Below the pieces are notes generated by a model, which saw nothing but the letters and a program-made list of their open reading frames with translations, searched no databases and was not told where the DNA came from. DNA of 64,000 nt from Leptolyngbyaceae cyanobacterium C42_A2020_001. Its GTDB lineage: Bacteria; Cyanobacteriota; Cyanobacteriia; Leptolyngbyales; Leptolyngbyaceae. The stretch covers positions 62,001 through 126,000 of the forward strand of contig JACYLN010000064.1 of the NCBI GenBank assembly GCA_015272515.1. Direction: 5' to 3'. How positions within the stretch are numbered: the stretch's first letter is position 1; each line of letters begins with the position of its first letter. Shown one piece after another: positions 49,534-58,041 of the stretch. The position numbers and the translations under genes are program-made.

Positions 49534-49616
49534 CCTCGCACGCACTAGACTAGGGCCGAGGATTACGAGTGAATCCCCGGCTCTCTAGTTCCCAATCGGA
49601 CTCAGGAGTATGCACC

Positions 49617-49919
49617 ATGAAATCAACCGGCTCTATTGAAGGAATTATTCGAGACACAGCCCAAAGCCCTCTAGCAGAGGTCAACGTTATGATTGTGAGC
49701 GGGTTAACCCATGCCGATATTGCTGCTATTACCGACACAACTGGCACCTTTGGATTCGGCAATCTACGTCCAGGGTTCTACAGCCTTAAGGCATTCGGCA
49801 ACGCAGTAGAAAGCGATCGCATCTCGGTTCAGGTTCTTCCTGGCAAAGTGGCGTTTGTTGAAATTATTCTAGAAACAGACTCTGCCTGTTGCGAAGATCA
49901 AGTCGTGGATGAAATTTGA
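49617..49919 (+). CDS. Carboxypeptidase-regulatory-like (SdrD-B type) beta-sandwich protein
   Basis: 100 residues from ATG 49617, which has AGGAG nine bases upstream. GSIEGIIRDTAQSPLAEVNVMIV, DTTGTFGFGNLRPGFYSLKAFG and VLPGKVAFVEIIL form the strand pattern of CarboxypepD_reg domains, seven-stranded sandwiches usually fused to exported proteins. Here the domain is free-standing and lacks a signal peptide. Its position 83 bases after the protease suggests the two act together, for example as binding partner or structural component. Two Cys (ACCE) lie near the C terminus. Confidence 0.7.
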   Translation: MKSTGSIEGIIRDTAQSPLAEVNVMIVSGLTHADIAAITDTTGTFGFGNLRPGFYSLKAFGNAVESDRISVQVLPGKVAFVEIILETDSACCEDQVVDEI

Positions 49920-49953
49920 ACCTTGCCGGATTTTGCAGGTTGGATGGGTTTAG

Positions 49954-52164
49954 TTAGCTCAACAGTTGCAGTGCTCGCCTTGCCAAACTCTCAGGAGTAA
50001 TGCCATTGAGCGCCATCAATTCTCCAGGGCTGGCTGTGGTTTCACCCCGCTTCCAGGCAAAGGTATCACGCTTAGCGTTACTGCGAAGCATAATTGGCTC
50101 CAGCATCGCACTGGCTCCCCCCGTTACCCCAATCAGGGCATCTCCCCCGAAGCAGCGATCGAACCCAGCCTCATCCAAGAAACCACTATCAGCTTCACTA
50201 CAAATCTCCCAGGCAACATCGGTGGGGCGATACAGGCGACGAGGGCTAATCACAGAAACCACGCGAACACCAAACTCTTGAGCTTCCAACTGTTTTGCCG
50301 CTTCAAAGACCGGATTTAAAACCATGTCCCCAATCACCGCAAACACAATGGTTTGACTACCCTGGCTTTCGTGCAATACCAAACAACCGTCTCTCAGCGC
50401 CTGCCGAGTTTGCTCAAAGGTAGTGCGAATCGGCAATGGCGACTTACTGGCTGTAATCACGATGCCTTTATTTTGGGTGCTCAAGCCCCACTCATAACAG
50501 ACCTGAATGCTGTTGGCATCGGGTGGAAATAGGGGAAATACATTCCCGTTTCGTGTCATTGCCGCAAAGTAGGCTTCAATTTCTGGGCGCTGGTGTGTCC
50601 AACCGTTGCGTCCTTGCTCCAACGCCCCTGCTGTAAAGAGGGTAATGGTGGAGGGAGTGGGGCGGCGCAGTTCTGCCATTGCCTGGGTCACGGTTTGCCA
50701 GATGGGTAAGCCGTTGATAGCGAAGGATTCGTAGGAACACCAGAGCGTGCGGGAACCGAATAGTGCCAGTCCAGCCGCCAATCCAGCACAGGCATCTTCG
50801 CTCAGCGGTTCATACACTTGTCCGCCTGGTTTCTGGTTATACAGGGGATCTTCAACGGGGTGGATGATTTTTAATGCTTGGTTGATATTGGCAATCCCTG
50901 AGGCTTCGTTACCATCGGCATTGGTGACCACATAGCCAGGGTCGGTTTGCCCCACGTAGGCGACGAGTTTGCCCATGGCGGTGGTGGAAACTTTAGGGTC
51001 GCCGCCCACGGCGTATTCTTCCAGCGGTAATGTTCCCAGATCGGGCAGGGGCAGCACGAATTCGGTGACAACGGTTTTGCTAGCGGGTCCACCATTGGCG
51101 CGATCGCAATTGGTGCGAACCAGTTCCCAGGCTGCGGGAGGCAAGGCGCGAGCTTTGAGGGCGTTAACGATATCGGGGTTATCCAGGGTGTGGTGTCCAT
51201 ACAGGTTATGGGATTTTGCTCCCCGCGCATGAACGCCAGCACCTTTAAGTTGTTTGATGATGAAGACGGTGAGTTTGCCGCCCAACGCCGATCGCGCCGC
51301 TTTGTCTGCTGCAACTAGAACGGCTTTAGTAAATTCCAACCGTTGATTAAAGGAAAAGGCAGTACTGTCTACAAAATCGCCAGGTTGGTTCTGGTCATCG
51401 AAATCTTTGGCATTGATCAATACCACTTCTTCAAAGCCATTGCCGCGCCAGTAAGCGATCATCTGCTCATTCGACAGAATAGACACCATGCTGTGGTGTT
51501 CCTGGGAGTAGCCGTTCCAGACCAGGACGGGCAAAAAGTTGGTGACATCGGGATAGGCAGTATGAAAGTGCCCAAAGGCACTCATGATGTAGGGTTCGCC
51601 CAACCCACCATCGCCTACGGTGAAGGGAAATAATTTATCAGGGTGGAGTTTAGCACCTGCCATCGCAAAATGCTGCCCCTGTCCTAAAGGTCCGGCAGGA
51701 GCGAGTAAACCAGGGATTTGTCCAGAGAGGTGACCGAGTAAACCGTGGCGTTCCCGGAAGCGATCGCGCATTTGCTGCACCGTCTCAATGCCCATATCTT
51801 CCAGGGAGCGATCGAGAAACATGGCGCTGTAGAAACCTGGTGCGTGGTGCCCCACTTCCGTGACAAAATTCTTATGTCCCAACATTACCAGCGCTGCATA
51901 AGCTTCTGCCTGGCTGGCAAATCCGCCCGGATGCCCGGATGCCTTGCTGCCTGTGATTTGTAGCGTCAGGTAACGCAGAGCATCGGCATAGAGTAGGGTT
52001 TGGTAAGCGGCAGAGGGATCGGTTGGGTCTGCGATCGCGGTTTCGCCTTCTGCAATCACCGGAGCTTTACCGTACTGATCAAACTCTGGAAAGGAGTCGC
52101 CAAAATACTGAATCCCGTCGCAGAACGCTGGAGCGGATGTGGGGTTGGAAGTAACTGCGGTCAT
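49954..52164 (-). CDS. Phosphoketolase/transketolase-like ThDP enzyme
   Basis: About 736 residues from ATG 52164 (MTAVTSNPTSAPAF). The ThDP motif is FTVGDGGLGEPY followed by FLPVLVWNGYS; HHAPGFYSAMF and QEHHSMVSIL belong to the phosphoketolase/transketolase fold. Its overall pattern fits the second, diverged phosphoketolase-like protein of cyanobacteria (Sll0529 type) rather than classical Xpk. Such enzymes cleave xylulose- or fructose-phosphate to acetyl-phosphate, but activity of this branch is less certain. It is on the same strand as glgX and 132 bases downstream. Confidence 0.8.
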   Translation of the reverse strand: MTAVTSNPTSAPAFCDGIQYFGDSFPEFDQYGKAPVIAEGETAIADPTDPSAAYQTLLYADALRYLTLQITGSKASGHPGGFASQAEAYAALVMLGHKNFVTEVGHHAPGFYSAMFLDRSLEDMGIETVQQMRDRFRERHGLLGHLSGQIPGLLAPAGPLGQGQHFAMAGAKLHPDKLFPFTVGDGGLGEPYIMSAFGHFHTAYPDVTNFLPVLVWNGYSQEHHSMVSILSNEQMIAYWRGNGFEEVVLINAKDFDDQNQPGDFVDSTAFSFNQRLEFTKAVLVAADKAARSALGGKLTVFIIKQLKGAGVHARGAKSHNLYGHHTLDNPDIVNALKARALPPAAWELVRTNCDRANGGPASKTVVTEFVLPLPDLGTLPLEEYAVGGDPKVSTTAMGKLVAYVGQTDPGYVVTNADGNEASGIANINQALKIIHPVEDPLYNQKPGGQVYEPLSEDACAGLAAGLALFGSRTLWCSYESFAINGLPIWQTVTQAMAELRRPTPSTITLFTAGALEQGRNGWTHQRPEIEAYFAAMTRNGNVFPLFPPDANSIQVCYEWGLSTQNKGIVITASKSPLPIRTTFEQTRQALRDGCLVLHESQGSQTIVFAVIGDMVLNPVFEAAKQLEAQEFGVRVVSVISPRRLYRPTDVAWEICSEADSGFLDEAGFDRCFGGDALIGVTGGASAMLEPIMLRSNAKRDTFAWKRGETTASPGELMALNGITPESLARRALQLLS

Positions 52165-52296
52165 GCTGAGATACCTGGTGCAAGGATGAGAAGGCGACGT
52201 GATGTTGCCATCGCTCAATCTATAGTACACAGCGAAGGCAGCAAAAAAATTGATAGGACGAATACGATTCTCCCGACAAAATCCATTGATTTGTGC

Positions 52297-54399
52297 TTAT
52301 GCCTTGCGAGGTGGGTAGGCCATCAGCACCACTGAGGAGCGATCGCTGACCAAATAGCTACTGCCTCGTACCCGTGGCGCTTCAGCCGTAGGACAAAAAT
52401 CTTCTGGAGTTGGGAGGCTGGTATCCACAATTCGATGCCAGGCAGTTCCCCGCTTCAAACTGGGCAGTTCAAATTTGAGAGACCCCCAATAGGCATTAAG
52501 AATAATGTGCAGATGCTCCTTCGCATCCGGGTGGTAGAGGCTAAATGCCAGGCTGTGGGAATGGTAGCTCCAATCGGGTTGGTTTAGCTTGACTCCGTGC
52601 CAGACAACGTAAGGCTTGTGAGCGCTGTAGGAGCGAGTGGGGCTGGTATCAAACACTTCCAATAATTCTTCGTGCTGAAACAGTTCCAGGGATTGCACAA
52701 ACCGAATCATTTCGGTGACAAACCGCCGCAGATCTTGATGCTTGTCCACCAGGCTCCAGTCAAACCAGCTAATTTCGTTATCTTGACAGTAGGCGTTGTT
52801 GTTGCCAAACTGCGATCGCCGCACCTCATCCCCCATTAACAACATCGGTGTGCCCTGAGAAAATAGTAGTGTCGTCAACAGGTTTTTAATTTGCTTTTCG
52901 CGCAGGGTATTGATGGTTGGATCAGACGTTTCGCCTTCTACGCCACAATTCCAACTGTAGTTATCGTTGGCTCCATCACGGCTGGCTTCCCCGTTGTCTT
53001 CGTTGTGTTTCTCGTTGTAAGACACCAAATCATTTAGCGTGAAGCCATCATGGCAGGTGACAAAATTGATGCTGCGATTGGGTTCGCGATCAGGTTGCTT
53101 GTAAATATCGGGGCTGCCCAAAATACGGGCTGCCAGTTCATCTACCATGCCAGGATCACCCTTGACGAAGCGCCGAATATCGTCTCGAAACGGACCATTC
53201 CACTCGGCAAAGCGATCGCCAATAAACGACCCCACCTGATACAAACCACCTGCATCCCAGGCTTCCGCAATGATCTTGATACCTGCCAGCACTGGATCCG
53301 ACTCAATGGACCAGAGTAACGGCGGATCTTCCATCGGGTGTCCCGTCTTGCCCCGCGATAGGCACGATGCCAGGTCAAACCGGAACCCATCCACGTGCAT
53401 CACATCCACCCAATAACGTAGACAATCCAGAATTAGCCGCGCCACCACCTCATGGTTTGCCTTCACTGTGTTGCCGCAACCGCTGTAGTTGCTGTAATGC
53501 GCCGGATTTTTCTCCAGAATGTAATACGCCCGATTCTCCAGTCCCCTAAATGACAAAGTTGGACCTTCGTGATTTCCTTCCGCTGTATGGTTAAACACCA
53601 CATCTAAAATCACTTCAATTCCAGCTTTGTGAAACGCCTTTACCATGTCGCGAAACTCATCTACCGCGCCTAGGGGACACTTGGACGAACTATAAGCCCG
53701 GTGCGGCGCAAAAAACGCCAGCGTGCTGTAACCCCAATAGTTTTTGAGTCCGGGGCGGGCATCCTGCTCATCAAATTCGTGAATGGGCATTAGCTCCACG
53801 GCGGTAATGCCTAATTGCTTCAAGTAAGGAATTTTTTCAATTAAGCCCGCATAGGTGCCACGTTTCGTGGCTTCCACGCCAGAGTTGGGATGGCGCGTGA
53901 AGCCTGCGACGTGCATTTCATAAATCACGGTTTTGGAGTAGGGCAGGCAGAGGGGGGTGTCGTCTTCCCAGTCGTAGGTGGTGGGGTCAAGCACGACACT
54001 ACGGAGTGCTTGCGGGCAGTTATCGCCGGGGAAAATGGCTGCCTCCCGACTGTAGTGCTCCCAGCCTACGACCGCTCTGGCGTAGGGGTCGAGTAATACC
54101 TTACTGCCATCAAATCGATGCCCTTTTTCTGGGGCAAAGGGACCATACACCCGGTAAGCGTACACCTGTCCGGCTTGAAGACCAGGGACAAAGATATGCC
54201 AGTAGTAAAAGGTGCGATTGCGTTTGGGGTCGAGGCGGATAACCCGACTGGGCTTGGGGTCATCGGCAGCCTCAAACAGCAATAGTTCTACGGCTTCACC
54301 ACTTTTTGAGTAGATGCAGAAGTTTACGCCCTCCGGGGAAACTGTTGCCCCTAGCGGAAAACTTCGACCCGGTTGAATGTCTTTACCAGGTTTTCCCAT
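52297..54399 (-). CDS. glgX: Glycogen debranching enzyme
   Basis: 700 residues. An isoamylase-type enzyme hydrolysing alpha-1,6 branch points. N-terminal CBM48-like region (PLGATVSPEGVNFCIYS) precedes the GH13 barrel. The nucleophile Asp lies in HVDGFRFDLASC, the acid Glu in IIAEAWDAGG, and the transition-state His-Asp pair in FVTCHDGF; DVVFNHTAEG is the first conserved GH13 region. GGAG lies before the ATG. It is upstream of a phosphoketolase-like gene on the same strand. Confidence 0.95.
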   Translation of the reverse strand: MGKPGKDIQPGRSFPLGATVSPEGVNFCIYSKSGEAVELLLFEAADDPKPSRVIRLDPKRNRTFYYWHIFVPGLQAGQVYAYRVYGPFAPEKGHRFDGSKVLLDPYARAVVGWEHYSREAAIFPGDNCPQALRSVVLDPTTYDWEDDTPLCLPYSKTVIYEMHVAGFTRHPNSGVEATKRGTYAGLIEKIPYLKQLGITAVELMPIHEFDEQDARPGLKNYWGYSTLAFFAPHRAYSSSKCPLGAVDEFRDMVKAFHKAGIEVILDVVFNHTAEGNHEGPTLSFRGLENRAYYILEKNPAHYSNYSGCGNTVKANHEVVARLILDCLRYWVDVMHVDGFRFDLASCLSRGKTGHPMEDPPLLWSIESDPVLAGIKIIAEAWDAGGLYQVGSFIGDRFAEWNGPFRDDIRRFVKGDPGMVDELAARILGSPDIYKQPDREPNRSINFVTCHDGFTLNDLVSYNEKHNEDNGEASRDGANDNYSWNCGVEGETSDPTINTLREKQIKNLLTTLLFSQGTPMLLMGDEVRRSQFGNNNAYCQDNEISWFDWSLVDKHQDLRRFVTEMIRFVQSLELFQHEELLEVFDTSPTRSYSAHKPYVVWHGVKLNQPDWSYHSHSLAFSLYHPDAKEHLHIILNAYWGSLKFELPSLKRGTAWHRIVDTSLPTPEDFCPTAEAPRVRGSSYLVSDRSSVVLMAYPPRKA

Positions 54400-54495
54400 T
54401 GTTTCGATTCTCCAGAGGGAGTGACCATCTGCTGTTTATGATGCCCAGTATGTAGATTGGAAGGGGCGTTCTGCATTAATTCTTGAGACATGGGG

Positions 54496-54948
54496 TTAGT
54501 TGCGTTCGAGCCACCACTCGCGATCGGTGAGAATGCGGGCGGTACCAATGCCGATCGCGATCGCGCCCACACTAAACAAGGTCTTCACGGCGCTTTCCAA
54601 CCCGCCTAACGTATCTCCCTGGCTAAAATACACCAACACTTTGTATGCCGGAATACCAGGGATCATAGGCAAAATTCCCGCAATAGCAAACAAAATCATG
54701 GGCAATTGTAGCCGCCGAGCAGGCAATGCCCCAACCAAGCCGACGAACAACGCCCCAAAGAAGGTTGCCCCACTATCGTTTAACCCAATTTCTTGCAGCA
54801 GGAGCCGCAGCAAGTGACCACCCGCCCCAATTAAGCCGCAAATCCAGAGTGCCCGTTTGGGAACGTTGTAAAGCATAGCAAAGCCGACGGTTGCTACAAA
54901 ACTGAGAATTGCCTGGTACACAAAGCTGATTAAAGGAGGCATCAACAT
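54496..54948 (-). CDS. ThrE-type threonine/serine exporter, C-terminal domain protein
   Basis: 150 residues, four or so hydrophobic helices (ISFVYQAILSFVATVGFAMLY, GATFFGALFVGLVGALPA, MILFAIAGILPMIPGI, AVKTLFSVGAIAIGIG). This is the ThrE_2/DUF3815 half. The N-terminal half is encoded two bases upstream as a separate gene. Together they should form one inner-membrane exporter for threonine and serine or related solutes; substrate not shown. Confidence 0.85.
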   Translation of the reverse strand: MLMPPLISFVYQAILSFVATVGFAMLYNVPKRALWICGLIGAGGHLLRLLLQEIGLNDSGATFFGALFVGLVGALPARRLQLPMILFAIAGILPMIPGIPAYKVLVYFSQGDTLGGLESAVKTLFSVGAIAIGIGTARILTDREWWLERN

Positions 54949-54950
54949 AG

Positions 54951-55766
54951 TTACATGATGGAGAAGTTGACCAGTGCACCCGCTGTGATAATGCCAGCGG
55001 CAAGGCTAAAGATTAAGATCAAGGCGTAGGTGATTCTAGAAATACCCGACAATAAATCAAACCGAATTAGGTCGAGGGCGGCTGTGACGAGAGGAGCACC
55101 GGGCACTTGAAACAACACCGACGATACGTAACCGTACTGAGCATAAGTCGTCGGCTGCCCAACCATTGCGAACCCTTGCACAACCAGGTAACACAGGAGC
55201 GTGGCGATCGCAGCACACACTACGGTTGTTGGAACCAAATTCAGCTTTAGCGATCGCAGGTAAACTCGAACAGTCTGCCCAACCCCTGCCCCCACCGCGG
55301 CTCCCACAAATTCCACCAAGCCGCCGCCTTGGAGTAAAGCAAACGCACCACAAGCGATCGCCACTGCCAGCAACACCAGCGGCAACGGATACACTGCCGG
55401 AATTTGCTCAATTTTGTCGAGGAGCGCCATCAATTTTGAGGGTGAGGCATCGGCAGGTAGGTGCAGCGACAAAAACTCCACCGCTCCCACTCGGTTCATA
55501 TCTACTCCCACACTGCTAACCCGCGCAATTTGGGTGTAATGCTGATTGCCACGATGCACTGAAGCTGTAATTCCTGTGAATGTCACATAGGCATCCAGTC
55601 GTTCTGCACCCAGTCCCAGCGCAACCCGCTGCATTGCCTGCTCCACCCGAAAACTCACCGTCCCAGCCTGCAACATCAGCACCCCAACTCGCATCACTAC
55701 CTGCATGATGTCTGCCAGTTCACAAACTGCTTGAGGTTGCAGCGAGTCCTGAAAAGATTTAGACAT
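54951..55766 (-). CDS. ThrE-type threonine/serine exporter, N-terminal domain protein
   Basis: 271 residues of the ThrE/DUF1212 family. A soluble first part (VMRVGVLMLQAGTVSFRVEQAM, VTFTGITASVHRG) precedes about five membrane helices (LPLVLLAVAIACGAFALL, FVGAAVGAGVGQTVRVYL, TVVCAAIATLLCYLVV). The stop is followed two bases later by the C-terminal-domain gene, so the exporter is made as two coupled chains; in ThrE itself both are one chain. Confidence 0.87.
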   Translation of the reverse strand: MSKSFQDSLQPQAVCELADIMQVVMRVGVLMLQAGTVSFRVEQAMQRVALGLGAERLDAYVTFTGITASVHRGNQHYTQIARVSSVGVDMNRVGAVEFLSLHLPADASPSKLMALLDKIEQIPAVYPLPLVLLAVAIACGAFALLQGGGLVEFVGAAVGAGVGQTVRVYLRSLKLNLVPTTVVCAAIATLLCYLVVQGFAMVGQPTTYAQYGYVSSVLFQVPGAPLVTAALDLIRFDLLSGISRITYALILIFSLAAGIITAGALVNFSIM

Positions 55767-55832
55767 TCACAAACGCGAAAATTCTCCACTCACAGTTTGC
55801 GGTCTTTTGTCACTGGTGAAGCATTCAGAGCC

Positions 55833-57455
55833 TCACCAGCTACGTTTGCCGTTTGGTCGCACCGTTAAAAAGTTTGTTCGTGCCATTGCCAGTTGTTCTT
55901 CAGTCAGCCGTGCCCCCGACAGGTTAGCCCCGCATAGGTTTGTTCCTCGCAGGTTGGCATTTAGGAGATAGGCACCGCTTAGATCCGCACCTCTCAAATC
56001 GGCTCCTTCCAGGTCGGCATAACTAAGATAGGCTTTGCTCAGGTTGGCATCCCTGAGGTTTGCATTCGTTAAGCTAGCTCGTCCAAAATCGGCGTTATGC
56101 AAGTTTGCGCCTTGCAGATTGATCTTGCCCAGATTAGATTGATGAAAATTTGCACCAGCTAGATTAGCTTTGGGTAAAGATAGCGATCGCAAATCATGGC
56201 TGGCAAAATCCCGCTTGCCTTTGATGTAATAATTTTGCAAACCTTCTGCATCAAGCCAGGTTGGCAACTTCTTCTTCTCGTCGCCTCCATCTTTTGTCCG
56301 CCCAGCAGAATTTCTGCCCCGTGAAGCAATGCCTCCACTGAGCCTGCCAGAATCTACCATGCGACCCCGACTCCAACTGGGTTGAAACGTCGATGAATCA
56401 ATCCGGGTTTGCTGCCGGGTTCGAATTTGCATTGCCAGCCGCGCTGCCGGAGAAGAGGGCGTTCCACCTGTGTCGGGTCCACGGAAGTCAGTCCCTTTAC
56501 GAGCAGCGGCGCTATTTCTGGCTTCCACATTGTTCATGCCTTCTGCCAAAGCGTCCACATGATCTACCAGGTCAACCGCGTGATAAACCTCCTGGGCAGT
56601 CTTATAACGCTGCTTCACAGAGATTTCCAGCATCTTGGCAAGCACTTTAATGAACTGCGGGCTAGCGTGGACGTGCTTCTCCCAAATCAGTTCGCCCGTA
56701 GTGGGGTCGTAATCCAGTTCTTTCGGAGATTTACCTGTAATCAAGTAAATACAGCTAACTCCAAGCGCATAAATGTCGCTGGCGGGAACTGGACGCATGG
56801 ACATTTGTTCGGGTGGCGCAAAGCCTGGAGTTCCGATCGCGTAGGAAGTTAGTGCCGTTTGATCCGATGCTGTCGATTGCTGGGCGTTCTGATACTTGAC
56901 TGCGCCAAAGTCAATCAAGACTAGTTTTTGATCCTGCGCCCGGCGGATCATATTGGCCGGCTTGATATCTCGATGAATAACACGATTCTGGTGAATATAA
57001 TCTAGAACGGGCAAAATTTCGCCTAAAAAGCGTTTAACCTGAAGTTCACTGAGGGGTCCGTCTCGCTTCACCTCTTGTTGGAGTGTAGAACCGCTGACAT
57101 ATTCCTGCACTAGAAAAAAGGTTTCATTTTCTTCAAAATAATCCAACAATGACGGAATTTGGGGATGCGTCCCAATTCGCCCTAGCGTCTCTGCTTCCCG
57201 CTTAAACAATTCCCGCGCCATGTCCATCACATGAGGGGCGTTGGCATTGGGGCGGAGTTGCTTAATTACACAACTAGGTTGACCAGGCAAACTTTCATTC
57301 ACTGCCAGAAAGGTGGCACCAAACCCCCCTTGACCTAGTGCTTGAATAATGCGGTAGCGATCGCGCAACAGCAACTTAGAACCACAAGCCTGACAGAGTT
57401 CGGTGTGGGTAAGATTTTGGGGATTTTGACAGGCTGGATTCAAGCAGTAGCTCAT
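55833..57455 (-). CDS. SpkB-like Ser/Thr protein kinase with pentapeptide repeats
   Basis: 540 residues in three parts. An N-terminal cysteine motif (C4, C9, C21, C24: CLNPACQ and CQACG) resembles the redox-sensitive zinc-finger-like region of Synechocystis SpkB. The kinase domain (about 33-300) has GQGGFGATF, VIKQL, VIHRDIKPANM, LIDFGAVK and FAPPEQM. After a variable linker, pentapeptide repeats (about 430-525) alternate A(D/N)LXX: ANLAGANFHQ, ADLEGADLRGADL, ANLRGTNLCGANL. SpkB in Synechocystis is needed for oxidative stress resistance; the same role here is inference. Confidence 0.88.
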   Translation of the reverse strand: MSYCLNPACQNPQNLTHTELCQACGSKLLLRDRYRIIQALGQGGFGATFLAVNESLPGQPSCVIKQLRPNANAPHVMDMARELFKREAETLGRIGTHPQIPSLLDYFEENETFFLVQEYVSGSTLQQEVKRDGPLSELQVKRFLGEILPVLDYIHQNRVIHRDIKPANMIRRAQDQKLVLIDFGAVKYQNAQQSTASDQTALTSYAIGTPGFAPPEQMSMRPVPASDIYALGVSCIYLITGKSPKELDYDPTTGELIWEKHVHASPQFIKVLAKMLEISVKQRYKTAQEVYHAVDLVDHVDALAEGMNNVEARNSAAARKGTDFRGPDTGGTPSSPAARLAMQIRTRQQTRIDSSTFQPSWSRGRMVDSGRLSGGIASRGRNSAGRTKDGGDEKKKLPTWLDAEGLQNYYIKGKRDFASHDLRSLSLPKANLAGANFHQSNLGKINLQGANLHNADFGRASLTNANLRDANLSKAYLSYADLEGADLRGADLSGAYLLNANLRGTNLCGANLSGARLTEEQLAMARTNFLTVRPNGKRSW

Positions 57456-58041
57456 TCAGCTTCACTCGCTCTTGGGTCAATGGCTGAAAACACTAAACGT
57501 TCTGTTCTTATTATCCAAACAGAATCGCCAAGTTAGGGTGCTATTCCTGCGGGAAGTCGTTTGAAGAATTACTAAAGCTGCAACAGCATTCAGTTCAAGG
57601 AATTATAAATACCCATACATTTACGGATTACCGCTACCCGTTAGGATACACCCTTATAACTAACGTGCCCCAAAACAGAACCGACCTAACAGGAAATTAC
57701 CTCTAATCCTATCCAAACTCACCCATTTGTACAGTGCAAGATTAAAGAATATTTCTACACGTAAGGCATCAAGGGGGAGAGAGATGGGGCATGAAGGTAG
57801 AAGCCGGAAGTCAAACGGCAAGTTTCATGGATTTAACCACCTCAAATTCTTGGGTAGGATGTGCCAGCACAGCGTAACGGATCGCTGTCAAGGGGTAGAC
57901 GTGTTACACCTACCGTCTAATACAGCCCATAAAGTTCAATGTTGCTGTAAGTTGCGGTTCTAAGAGAGGTAAGGAAGCAAAAATCAAGAGCCAGGAGAAG
58001 GATAGAATAGGTGGGCTGACGTAGTTAGGCGAAAGGCATTC
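57456..58041. other. 586-base intergenic region before pheT
   Basis: Separates the divergently transcribed kinase (minus) and pheT (plus) genes and holds their promoters. A small TAGACG/CGTCTA dyad lies near 57897-57920. No supported gene, tRNA or clear riboswitch was recognised. Confidence 0.45.

Noticed and set aside
57727-57963. 78-codon frame upstream of pheT
   Set aside because: Low-quality amino-acid composition (Cys- and Arg-rich) and no ribosome site.
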